Source: an uncultured Clostridia bacterium
GTDB taxonomy: Bacteria; Bacillota; Clostridia; TANB77; CAG-508
Assembly (NCBI GenBank): GCA_934149115.1
Contig: CAKPDW010000036.1
Span: 1-13,887, forward strand
Length of the DNA: 13,887 nucleotides
Reading direction: 5' to 3'
Positions 4,980 through 12,397 of the stretch are shown piece after piece. The notes beneath the pieces are model-generated. The model was not told the DNA's origin. It made no database searches and worked only from the letters and a program-made list of their open reading frames with translations. The position numbers were made by a program, and so were the translations under genes. Every line of letters starts with the position of its first letter. The first letter of the stretch is position 1.

Positions 4980-5381
4980 ATGAAAATCCTTAAATATGTT
5001 TTTGTTGTTATTACAGCATTAATAATGATAAATTCAATGCAACCTGAAGCACAGGCAGCAGTTACGGTTAAGAACTTTGATCAAATGAGAACATCAATCC
5101 AAGATTGGAAAAATCATGGACAAAGTCAAGACTCAGGAGTAAGCGCAAGTGATTTGAAATCAATAATATTACCAATTATAAATATATTAACAGCAATAGG
5201 TGTATTTGTAATAGTTGGAGTTACAATTATAATGGGAATGAAGTACATGTTTGCCACACCAGATGAAGCAGCAAAACTAAAACAACAATTAATTGGTTTA
5301 GTAGTTTCAGCAGTAGTAGTATTAGGTGCAACAGCAATATGGAAAATAATTTATAACGTATTAAATAGTGTTAATTTATAA
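4980..5381 (+). CDS. VirB2/TrbC-type pilin 4 (core operon)
   Basis: A 133-aa pilin-like protein opening the core operon. The signal peptide ends at AQA (24-26). The mature part has a longer polar N-terminal segment than the other pilins (27-60, including QDWKNHGQSQDSG). Helix 1 (about 62-87), the loop KYMFATPDEAAKLKQQ (88-103) and helix 2 (104-127) follow. The loop keeps the KYxxxxP pattern but KAE[IV]KK has become AAKLKQ. Its place directly before the PrgI-like and VirB4-type genes matches the usual position of the VirB2-like subunit in Gram-positive T4SS operons. It may be the pilin dedicated to the channel, with pilins 1-3 as alternative or surface subunits; that division is inference. Confidence 0.78.
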   Translation: MKILKYVFVVITALIMINSMQPEAQAAVTVKNFDQMRTSIQDWKNHGQSQDSGVSASDLKSIILPIINILTAIGVFVIVGVTIIMGMKYMFATPDEAAKLKQQLIGLVVSAVVVLGATAIWKIIYNVLNSVNL

Positions 5382-5398
5382 AAACAAAGGAGGAAGCT

Positions 5399-5734
5399 AT
5401 GGGTACATATTATATCCCTAGGAATTTAAGAGGAGAAACAAGAATCTTTTATATTTTCACAGTTAAGTCATTAATATCAACAGTATGTGGAGCAATAGTT
5501 GGTTTGATATTTTTATTAATATTTTCAATAATCGGATTAAAGATGGTAGGAATAATACTTACAGCAATATGTGCATTAATTGGATTTGGAATCGGAGCAA
5601 TAAAAATTCCAACAGTAGCAGGTATACCAGTAACAAAAAAAATTGGAGGAGAACCACTAAGTGAAATAATACTAAGATGGATAATGTTCAAAAAAAATAA
5701 AAAAATGTACGTATACACAAAGGAGGAAAAGTAA
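5399..5734 (+). CDS. PrgI/VirB3-like T4SS membrane protein
   Basis: A 111-aa protein with two membrane helices (about 25-46 and 48-68). A YIPRNL segment precedes the first helix, and a cytoplasmic tail holds GEPLSEIILRWIMFKKNKKMYVY (84-106 in part). The order of Pro-containing N-terminus, two tight helices, then a P-L/helix/F-K-x-x-K-x-Y-x-Y tail is the PrgI family pattern of Gram-positive conjugation systems, equivalent to VirB3. VirB3 proteins bind VirB4 at the inner face of the channel, and the VirB4-type genes follow directly. AAAGGAGG precedes the ATG. Its stop codon abuts the start of the next gene with no spacer. Confidence 0.78.
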   Translation: MGTYYIPRNLRGETRIFYIFTVKSLISTVCGAIVGLIFLLIFSIIGLKMVGIILTAICALIGFGIGAIKIPTVAGIPVTKKIGGEPLSEIILRWIMFKKNKKMYVYTKEEK

Positions 5735-6883
5735 ATGGGGTTAATTACAATATTACAAATCGTATTAGCAATATTAGTATTTATAATTCTTGCATTAATT
5801 GCTACATACTTTTTAATAGTATATATGAATAATAGAAAACAAGAAGAAGAGCAAGAAGAAGCACAAGGATTAGAAAATGATGAATTAAAAGACTTTAATG
5901 GAATGCCAAGAGAATCAATATTCAAATTCATGGAATTTGATGAAGTAAAAGATAACATGATTATTAGAAAAAATAGAAAACAATATGTCATGATAATCCA
6001 ATGTTCAGGAGTAAATTATGACTTAATGTCAGAAGACGAAAAAATAGCAGTAGAAGAAGGATTTGTACAATTCCTAAATACATTAAGATTTCCAATTCAG
6101 TTATACGTACAAACAAGAAGCTTAAATTTAAGAGATATAGTAGATGAATATAAAAACAAAGTATCAGCAATAGCTCAAGACATTGAAAAATTAAATGCCA
6201 GAATCCAAACAGCAAAAGATACAAAAAACGAAAGATTACTTAGAAAATTACAATTTGAAAAAAGAAGAAAAGAAAGAGTATTAGATTATGGCCTAGATAT
6301 AGCAGAATATGTTGCAAGAATGAGTTTAAACAAAAACGTATTACAACAACGTACATATGTAATACTTTCATACTATGCAAGTGAAACAGGAGCAAATGCA
6401 GATACACCACAAGAAGAAATAGACGGAATGTGCTTCTCAGAATTATACACAAGAGCCCAAACAGCAATCCGTTCATTACAAGCATCAGAAGTAAACGGAA
6501 GAATTTTAAGTTCAGAAGAAATTTGCGAATTACTATATATAGCATACAACAGAGATGATTCAGAATTATTACAATTCTCAAAAGCATTAGACGGACAATA
6601 TGATGCATTATATTCAACAGGAAAAGACGTCTTAGAAAAGAAAGAAGAAAAATTAAATGCAGAAATAGACAGAAAAGCAATGGAATTAGCAACAGAAAGC
6701 ATAGTAAGAGCAGATAAATATAGACAAATAGAAAAATTGAAAAGAGAACAAAAAATAAAAGAAAAAGCAAATAATCTCGTAGAACAATACAGAGATCAAA
6801 TGGATGAAGCAACATATGAAGGTGCAAGAGAAGAAATCAAAAAAGCTAAGATAGAAGTAAAACCAGAAGAAAACAAAGGATAA
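5735..6883 (+). CDS. Membrane-anchored VirB4 N-domain-like protein (TraC-like)
   Basis: A 382-aa protein. A single N-terminal membrane helix (8-30) leads into a Gln/Glu-rich linker (35-50). Residues 68-140 match the N-terminal domain of VirB4/TraC-type proteins: IIQCSGVNYDLMSEDEKIAV, then a helix and FLNTLRFPIQLYVQTRSLNL. A Lys/Arg/Glu-rich coiled coil spans about 138-185, a further domain runs to about 280, and a long charged coil (295-375) ends the protein. There is no Walker A or B motif, so it is not an ATPase. The complete VirB4 follows after 12 bases. A membrane adaptor carrying a second VirB4-like recognition domain, docking the motor to the channel, is a reasonable inference. The Shine-Dalgarno lies inside the preceding gene. 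Confidence 0.7.
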   Translation: MGLITILQIVLAILVFIILALIATYFLIVYMNNRKQEEEQEEAQGLENDELKDFNGMPRESIFKFMEFDEVKDNMIIRKNRKQYVMIIQCSGVNYDLMSEDEKIAVEEGFVQFLNTLRFPIQLYVQTRSLNLRDIVDEYKNKVSAIAQDIEKLNARIQTAKDTKNERLLRKLQFEKRRKERVLDYGLDIAEYVARMSLNKNVLQQRTYVILSYYASETGANADTPQEEIDGMCFSELYTRAQTAIRSLQASEVNGRILSSEEICELLYIAYNRDDSELLQFSKALDGQYDALYSTGKDVLEKKEEKLNAEIDRKAMELATESIVRADKYRQIEKLKREQKIKEKANNLVEQYRDQMDEATYEGAREEIKKAKIEVKPEENKG

Positions 6884-6895
6884 GGAGGATAAAAG

Positions 6896-8866
6896 ATGAA
6901 AAAGAAAAAAATTCAACAAGAACCAGAAGAAGAAATACTAGAAGAAAAAGAAACAAAAGAAGCTGTGAGTTTCCTTGAAAAAAATAGAAAAGGACTAAAA
7001 GATTTAATAGCTCCAGCAGGAATAGATGCATCAAATCCAAATTATCTACAAATAGCTTCTGGAAGAACAAGATATGCTAGAAGCATGATAGTATCAACAA
7101 TGCCTAGAATGTGTACATTTCCAGAATTCTTAAGAGGAATGTATACATTTGGAGATTTGAATGTATCAGTATTTATTAATCCAGTAGGAGAAAATTCATC
7201 ACAAACAGAATTAAATAGAACAATAAACGAATTGGAATCAGAAAGAATTGTAGCATGGGACAGAGGAGATATAAACAGAGAAAGAATCCTAGCACAAAAA
7301 AGAGCAGAAGCAGAAGAACTTAGAGATCAGATAGCAGCAGGATTTAACAAACTATTTGATGCATCAATAGTATGTACACTATTTGCATACAGCATAGCAG
7401 AACTAGATAAATACACAGAATTATTATCAGCAGAAATGGCAAAAAACTTAATTGGAATAAAACCAGCATGGGCAATACAAGACGAAGCATTCAGAAGCAA
7501 CATGCCATTCCTAGATAATAAACTAAATAAAATTCATACATTTGATAGACGTTCAATGTCAACAGTATTCCCATTCTTCACATCAGAAATAGGACATGAA
7601 AAAGGAATACCATTAGGATTTAATAGACAAACAGGACTACCAATATTATTTGATAACTTTAGTCCAACACTTACAAATTATAACATGGTTATATTTGGTA
7701 AGTCTGGTGCTGGTAAAGGTGTTACAATAAAAACACTAACAGCAAGATCATCAGTGTTAATGGGAATTGAAAGCTTAGCACTAGATGCAGAAGGTGAGTA
7801 TGGAGTCGTTGCAGACGCACTAGGAGGAGTAAATGTTATAATAAGTCCAAACTCACAAACAATCATAAACTTATTTGATATAGAACCAGAAATAGTAAAA
7901 GACGAAATAACAGGTAGAGAAAGAGTAGTTCTAAACGTTGAAAACAAAGTAGAAGACGTAACACAATCATTATTAACAATGGCAAGAGGAAGTACAAGAA
8001 GTCAAGAAGTTAACGAATTAACAAAGCAAATTATATCAGAATCAGTAGCAGAAGAATATGAATCAATAGGAATAAACAGCAATGTAGACAGTTTATATAG
8101 AAACAATGGTGGACTAGTTAGAGACAGAGTAGAAAGAGAGAAAAAAGAAATGCCAACAATTGGAAGCTGGTATTCAAGAATTCTAAAAAAAGCAGAAGAA
8201 AACAAAAACCCAGATTACAGATTCCACTATAGTTATTTAATAAAAGTTATGAGACAATACGTAAGAGCATACAACGGTCAGATGGCATACTTTGACGGAC
8301 AGTCAACATTTGAATTATTAGATGGAATGCCATTTATAAACCTAGATATATCACAACTAGAAGAAAGATTTGCAAGACCACTTGCACAACAAGTTTTACT
8401 ATCATGGATTTGGGAAAAATACGTTAAGAAAAACAGTGAAGATAAATCAAAAGCATCAAAGAAAAGAGTACTTATAGATGAAGCATGGATGCTACTTCCA
8501 TATCCTGAAGCTGTAGACTTCTTAAACACAATGGCAAGACGTGCCAGAAAAAGAAACGTATCTCTAGCAGTTATGTCACAGAGATTCCAAGACTTCTATG
8601 AGAAAAAAGAAGTTGAAGCAGTTCTTACATCATCAGATACAAAACTATTCTTAGCACAAGACAAATCAGAAATACAATATATAAAAGAAGTATTCAAACT
8701 AAGTGATGGTGAAGCATATTTCTTAACAACATGCCAAAGAGGAGAAGGGTTGTTAAAAGTTGGCGAAGATACAGCAATAATAGCAATACAACCTACTAAA
8801 AAAGAATTTGAATTTATAGAAACAAACATGAACAAATTAGCAGAATTAAAAGCAGATAATATGTAA
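6896..8866 (+). CDS. virB4: VirB4-family T4SS ATPase with atypical Walker A
   Basis: A 656-aa motor ATPase of T4SS, expected to be a cytoplasmic or membrane-associated hexamer powering pilus assembly and transport. A Glu/Lys-rich start (1-30) precedes the N-terminal domain (about 45-235), which contains a charged coiled insert (103-150). The RecA-like ATPase domain has Walker A GKSGAGKG at 268-275, a DAEGEYG motif (297-303), Walker B RVLIDEAW with D528/E529, and a MSQR segment (560-563). The size is typical of Gram-positive VirB4. The oddity is Gly275 where Ser or Thr normally follows the P-loop Lys and helps hold magnesium. GGAGG precedes the ATG. It resembles the CD1110-type VirB4 of clostridial mobile elements from memory; that subfamily call is uncertain. 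Confidence 0.9.
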   Translation: MKKKKIQQEPEEEILEEKETKEAVSFLEKNRKGLKDLIAPAGIDASNPNYLQIASGRTRYARSMIVSTMPRMCTFPEFLRGMYTFGDLNVSVFINPVGENSSQTELNRTINELESERIVAWDRGDINRERILAQKRAEAEELRDQIAAGFNKLFDASIVCTLFAYSIAELDKYTELLSAEMAKNLIGIKPAWAIQDEAFRSNMPFLDNKLNKIHTFDRRSMSTVFPFFTSEIGHEKGIPLGFNRQTGLPILFDNFSPTLTNYNMVIFGKSGAGKGVTIKTLTARSSVLMGIESLALDAEGEYGVVADALGGVNVIISPNSQTIINLFDIEPEIVKDEITGRERVVLNVENKVEDVTQSLLTMARGSTRSQEVNELTKQIISESVAEEYESIGINSNVDSLYRNNGGLVRDRVEREKKEMPTIGSWYSRILKKAEENKNPDYRFHYSYLIKVMRQYVRAYNGQMAYFDGQSTFELLDGMPFINLDISQLEERFARPLAQQVLLSWIWEKYVKKNSEDKSKASKKRVLIDEAWMLLPYPEAVDFLNTMARRARKRNVSLAVMSQRFQDFYEKKEVEAVLTSSDTKLFLAQDKSEIQYIKEVFKLSDGEAYFLTTCQRGEGLLKVGEDTAIIAIQPTKKEFEFIETNMNKLAELKADNM

Positions 8867-8880
8867 GAAAAGGAGAATAA

Positions 8881-10125
8881 ATGAAAACTAGGCTAATATG
8901 GGTACTAATAATAACAATATTAGTAAATGCACTAATACCTAATTTCATATATGCCGATACAACTAAACTAGATATTAACACACAAGATTTTGGAACAATA
9001 CAAAATAGTTACAATGTAGATTCATGGAACAAATTTAAAGATGAAGGAAAAGCAGACATCAAAACAGAGAATGGAAGCAAGCAAAAGCAAATAAAAGAAA
9101 CATTTTCATTAGGATCAAGTCTTGCAACAGCAATGGGATCATGGATATTGTTACCAGTAACAGCAGTATCAATACTTATGACAATAACTACAAGAGGCTC
9201 AAAAAATATGTTAATAAAAAATGAAGAAGTATCAGAATGGAACAGCAATGTGGATGCACTTATAAAAGGAATCAATGGATATACTATAAACTGGTTCACA
9301 ATAGAAGATACAGTATTTAATAGAATTGAATTATTTGAAGCAGATTATTTCATGAAAGATAAAAATGATAATGAAGTAAACAAAGCAGTAAAAAATTCAG
9401 TTTCAATATTCTATTACATAACCAATATCATGGCATTAATATTACAAATGGCAATGTTAATATATCTAGGAATAAGAATGGCAATATCAACAATAGCATC
9501 AGAAAAAGCCAAATATAAAGCCATGCTAATAGATTGGCTAACGAGTATGATTTTACTATTCACATTACCATATATTATGGCAGGAATTACAATGATATCA
9601 GAGGCAATAGTTGAGATAGCTTATTCATTAAAAACAGTAAACGGATTTGAAAAGTCTATATTGTGGCAAGCAACAAATTTATTACATATTACATCAGGAT
9701 GGTCATATGTTGCAACAATATTTATGTATATAGTAATAACATTTTATCAATTAAAATTCTTTTTATTATATCTTACAAGATTTTTATCAATAGGATTTTT
9801 AATTGTCATTTCTCCATTAATAACAATTACATATTCAGCATCAAAAACACCAATATCAGATGGAGGAAAAAAGAAAGGAAAAACAGCTTTTAATTTGTGG
9901 TTGGAAGAATATATGGTAAATGCCTTTATTCAACCAATACATGCAGTAATATATTTAGTATTTATAATTTCAGCAAATGAAATATTTAAAATAGCACCAT
10001 TCTTATCAATAATATTCTTCATGTCATTATCAAGAGCTGAAAAAATAGTTAAAAATATATTCTCAATGAGAGATAAAAGTTCAATACATTCTTTATCAGA
10101 ATATATGCCAATAAAGAAAAAATAA
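8881..10125 (+). CDS. VirB6/TrbL-like polytopic membrane protein A
   Basis: A 414-aa protein with a signal-like N-terminus (1-25, ending IYA) and an extracytoplasmic hydrophilic segment (26-75). Membrane helices lie near 80-103, 176-200, 213-240, 274-300, 302-320 and 345-385. Key segments shared with the next gene are FNRIELFEADYF (146-157), YLGIRMAISTIASEKAKYK (195-213), SIGFLIVISPLITITYS (303-319) and NAFIQPIHAVIYL (347-359). A polytopic protein directly after VirB4 matches VirB6/TrbL, which lines the inner-membrane pore. A Lys-rich insert (328-335) follows the SPLITITYS helix. The tail after the last helix is short. AAGGAGA lies before the ATG. Topology is judged by eye. Confidence 0.75.
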   Translation: MKTRLIWVLIITILVNALIPNFIYADTTKLDINTQDFGTIQNSYNVDSWNKFKDEGKADIKTENGSKQKQIKETFSLGSSLATAMGSWILLPVTAVSILMTITTRGSKNMLIKNEEVSEWNSNVDALIKGINGYTINWFTIEDTVFNRIELFEADYFMKDKNDNEVNKAVKNSVSIFYYITNIMALILQMAMLIYLGIRMAISTIASEKAKYKAMLIDWLTSMILLFTLPYIMAGITMISEAIVEIAYSLKTVNGFEKSILWQATNLLHITSGWSYVATIFMYIVITFYQLKFFLLYLTRFLSIGFLIVISPLITITYSASKTPISDGGKKKGKTAFNLWLEEYMVNAFIQPIHAVIYLVFIISANEIFKIAPFLSIIFFMSLSRAEKIVKNIFSMRDKSSIHSLSEYMPIKKK

Positions 10126-10141
10126 AATTAGGAGAAAGAAA

Positions 10142-12079
10142 ATGAGAAAAAACTTAAACAAACTAGCTTGGTGTATAGTTGTTTTTATAACATTAACTAA
10201 TTTAATAACGTCACTGTTTTCAACATCTGCAAATACAGTATATGCAACAGACACTACAGAATCGATTGAAAATATAGATGAAAACGCAGATGATGATTCA
10301 ATTTTTGATGGTATAGGAAGTTTTATAGGTGTAACAGCGGATGGAGTTGTAGGAATACTAACATTATTAGCAAGAATTCCAGTTTTACTATATGCATTAT
10401 CAGTTGCAAGCCTTATGACAGGTATAGCCAATATAGGTGGAAGTAAAATAAAAGGTTTATTAACCCCAGATGATTTGTTTTTTAATAGAGTGGGGTTAAC
10501 TGAAATTGACTTTTTCAATTTTTCTGGAGAAACAAGTGCAATAAAAACAATTAGAATGAACATAGCAACTTGGTATTATATATTAAGAGTATTATCAATT
10601 GTAATATTATTAGCAGTATTAATATACATAGGAATTAGAATGGCAATATCAACAATAGCATCAGAAAAAGCACAATACAAAAGAATGTTAACAGACTGGG
10701 TAGTGAGCTTTGCATTATTATTTTTACTAAACTATGTAATAATGTTTACAATAGAAGTAAATAATGCATTAATAGCTATGCTTAGTGGACCGGCTAAAGT
10801 AACTCTAGGAGATGGTGTAATATTACAACTATCAAAAATGGTAGTAACCCCAGGAACTGCAACAAAGTCGTGGGGAGCATTAATAGTATTATGGTCATTA
10901 GTTGGTATGACATTAGGATTTTTATTACTATATGTAAGACGTATGCTTACAATAGGATTTTTAATAATCATATCACCATTAATTACAATTACATATTCAA
11001 TAGATAAAGTAAAAGACAGTACAGCACAAGCATTAAATACATGGATGAAAGAATTCATGTTCAATGTATTAATACAACCATTTCATTGTATAATTTATCT
11101 AGCATTTGTATCAACGGTAATGAATACATTACAATCAACACCATCACTAGCAAAATTATTATTAGTAGCAATATGTATGAAATTTGTTTGGCAAGCAGAA
11201 AAAATAATAAGAAAAATATTTGGATTCCACCAAGCATCAAGCTTAGGAGAAGCAGTTGCAGCAATGGCAACAGTAAAAGCATTAGGAACTGCAGCAAGAA
11301 AAATTACAACAAAAGGAATAAGTAAAACAAAGTTCGGACAAAATGTTGCAGGAAAAGTTGGAAATAATAGATTTATAAAAGCAGCAAAAGATATAGCAAA
11401 AGATTCAGAAGTAAAAAAAGCGGTTGTAAAAGTTGGAAAGGAATATGTAAAAATTAATAGAGCAGCTACACCGATGGCAGTAGGAGTATCAGCAGCAGCT
11501 TTTGAAATGGGAGCAAATTCAAGTGCAAATGCATTACAAGTAGGAGCAGAATTCTTTGGGGTAGCACATGATAGAATATATGGTGCACAAAACCAACCAG
11601 GAAGCAAAAAGAACATAGAACAAACACAAAAAGATTTACGAAGATTCTCAGATTTGATTTCTAGGAACAATAATTTCAATTTTGCAAACTACACATCAAA
11701 CAATACAAATAAGAACAATTTAAAAACATATGCACAAGGATTAATAGGAACAAATATAAATTATTTAGACAATAGAATACAACAAGCATTAAATCAATTA
11801 ACACAAAGTCAACCAAATGACTATAATGTTACAACACCAGCAGGTTTAGAGCACTTAAAACAGATACAAGACAGTGCATTAGATGAAAACCTAGACTTCA
11901 ATGATCCATCAACAAACCCATTAGGACACGCATGGACAACAGAAGAAAAACAAGTAGTAACAAGTATACAAATAAAAAATCTTGCAGGAGCCGTAAATGG
12001 ATTGCATGATCAATATAAAGCAGCAGGAACAGAAGATCCTAAGCAGGAGGTTGATGATTTTATAGATGAGATTAAGTAA
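10142..12079 (+). CDS. VirB6/TrbL-like membrane protein B with long C-terminal domain
   Basis: A 645-aa paralogue of the preceding protein. It has a signal-like start (1-35), an acidic segment (40-56) and helices near 65-95, 145-167, 185-210, 245-264, 268-287 and 308-350. The shared blocks recur: FNRVGLTEIDFF (114-125), YIGIRMAISTIASEKAQYK (162-180), TIGFLIIISPLITITYS (270-286) and NVLIQPFHCIIYL (308-320). Unlike its partner it adds about 285 soluble residues: an Ala/Lys-rich basic region (365-440), a small-residue stretch (441-475), and an Asn/Gln-rich segment (485-560) running to an acidic end. No peptidoglycan hydrolase signature is visible in this extension. Long C-terminal extensions occur in VirB6 homologues and can reach partners or the cell surface. 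It is the last gene of the core operon. Confidence 0.75.
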   Translation: MRKNLNKLAWCIVVFITLTNLITSLFSTSANTVYATDTTESIENIDENADDDSIFDGIGSFIGVTADGVVGILTLLARIPVLLYALSVASLMTGIANIGGSKIKGLLTPDDLFFNRVGLTEIDFFNFSGETSAIKTIRMNIATWYYILRVLSIVILLAVLIYIGIRMAISTIASEKAQYKRMLTDWVVSFALLFLLNYVIMFTIEVNNALIAMLSGPAKVTLGDGVILQLSKMVVTPGTATKSWGALIVLWSLVGMTLGFLLLYVRRMLTIGFLIIISPLITITYSIDKVKDSTAQALNTWMKEFMFNVLIQPFHCIIYLAFVSTVMNTLQSTPSLAKLLLVAICMKFVWQAEKIIRKIFGFHQASSLGEAVAAMATVKALGTAARKITTKGISKTKFGQNVAGKVGNNRFIKAAKDIAKDSEVKKAVVKVGKEYVKINRAATPMAVGVSAAAFEMGANSSANALQVGAEFFGVAHDRIYGAQNQPGSKKNIEQTQKDLRRFSDLISRNNNFNFANYTSNNTNKNNLKTYAQGLIGTNINYLDNRIQQALNQLTQSQPNDYNVTTPAGLEHLKQIQDSALDENLDFNDPSTNPLGHAWTTEEKQVVTSIQIKNLAGAVNGLHDQYKAAGTEDPKQEVDDFIDEIK

Positions 12080-12297
12080 GATGCGTTGAAAAATAATTAT
12101 AATTTTTAGAATTCGATTAGAATGATATCTTACTGTTTTAAATTCCCCCTGAATTCCGAAGACGTACCTATGTACGCTTCTGAAATTCAGGGGGAATTTG
12201 CCTTGCTAGGTTTAATTCTTTCCCAACCTTCTAAAACGCGGTCACGTATCCACAATTATAAAGTTTTAAATATTTATTAATTGTAAAAAATATAAAT
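12080..12297. other. Intergenic stretch with the right-hand repeat
   Basis: No gene is supported between the last T4SS gene and the nuclease promoter. The stretch holds the 60-bp palindrome at 12140-12199 and the 19-nt block at 12211-12229. No classic T-run terminator was found for the T4SS operon; the palindrome's strong stem could serve that purpose. Confidence 0.5.
12140..12199. repeat. 60-bp palindromic repeat, intact copy
   Basis: Perfect 16-bp arms (12140-12155 and 12184-12199, AAATTCCCCCTGAATT and its complement) enclose an imperfect inner stem ending in CGTAC-CTAT-GTACG. The right half plus the TTTGCCTTG flank resembles bases 1-49, and the 19-nt block that follows is identical to 87-105. 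It looks like a miniature inverted-repeat or REP-like intergenic element. Confidence 0.75.
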
Positions 12298-12324
12298 GGT
12301 TTTAATGAAATTTCGAAAAATAAA

Positions 12325-12333
12325 TGATATAAT
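12325..12333 (+). promoter_or_regulatory. Extended -10 promoter of the nuclease gene
   Basis: TGATATAAT (12325-12333) is an extended -10 element, with a weak ATGAAA at 12305-12310 at 17 bp. The predicted start near 12340 lies downstream of the ATG at 12296, which argues for translation from 12398. A small GCAGA/TCTGC hairpin (12362-12376) lies in the leader just before the ribosome site. Confidence 0.5.
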
Positions 12334-12397
12334 AATTTTTCTCAATAGTATTTATTATTTTGCAGACAATATCTGCGAAATTAGAAAGAAGGTAACA

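Noticed and set aside
6240..6919. Long Leu/Phe-rich minus-strand frames opposite the TraC-like gene
   Set aside because: They are the complement of A-rich, Lys/Glu-coding DNA. The hydrophobic content is an artefact and they have no start signals.
12296..12397. 34-residue N-terminal extension of the nuclease from the ATG at 12296
   Set aside because: No ribosome site precedes it, the promoter at 12325-12333 lies inside it, and the ATG at 12398 has AGAAGG and gives the family's usual start.
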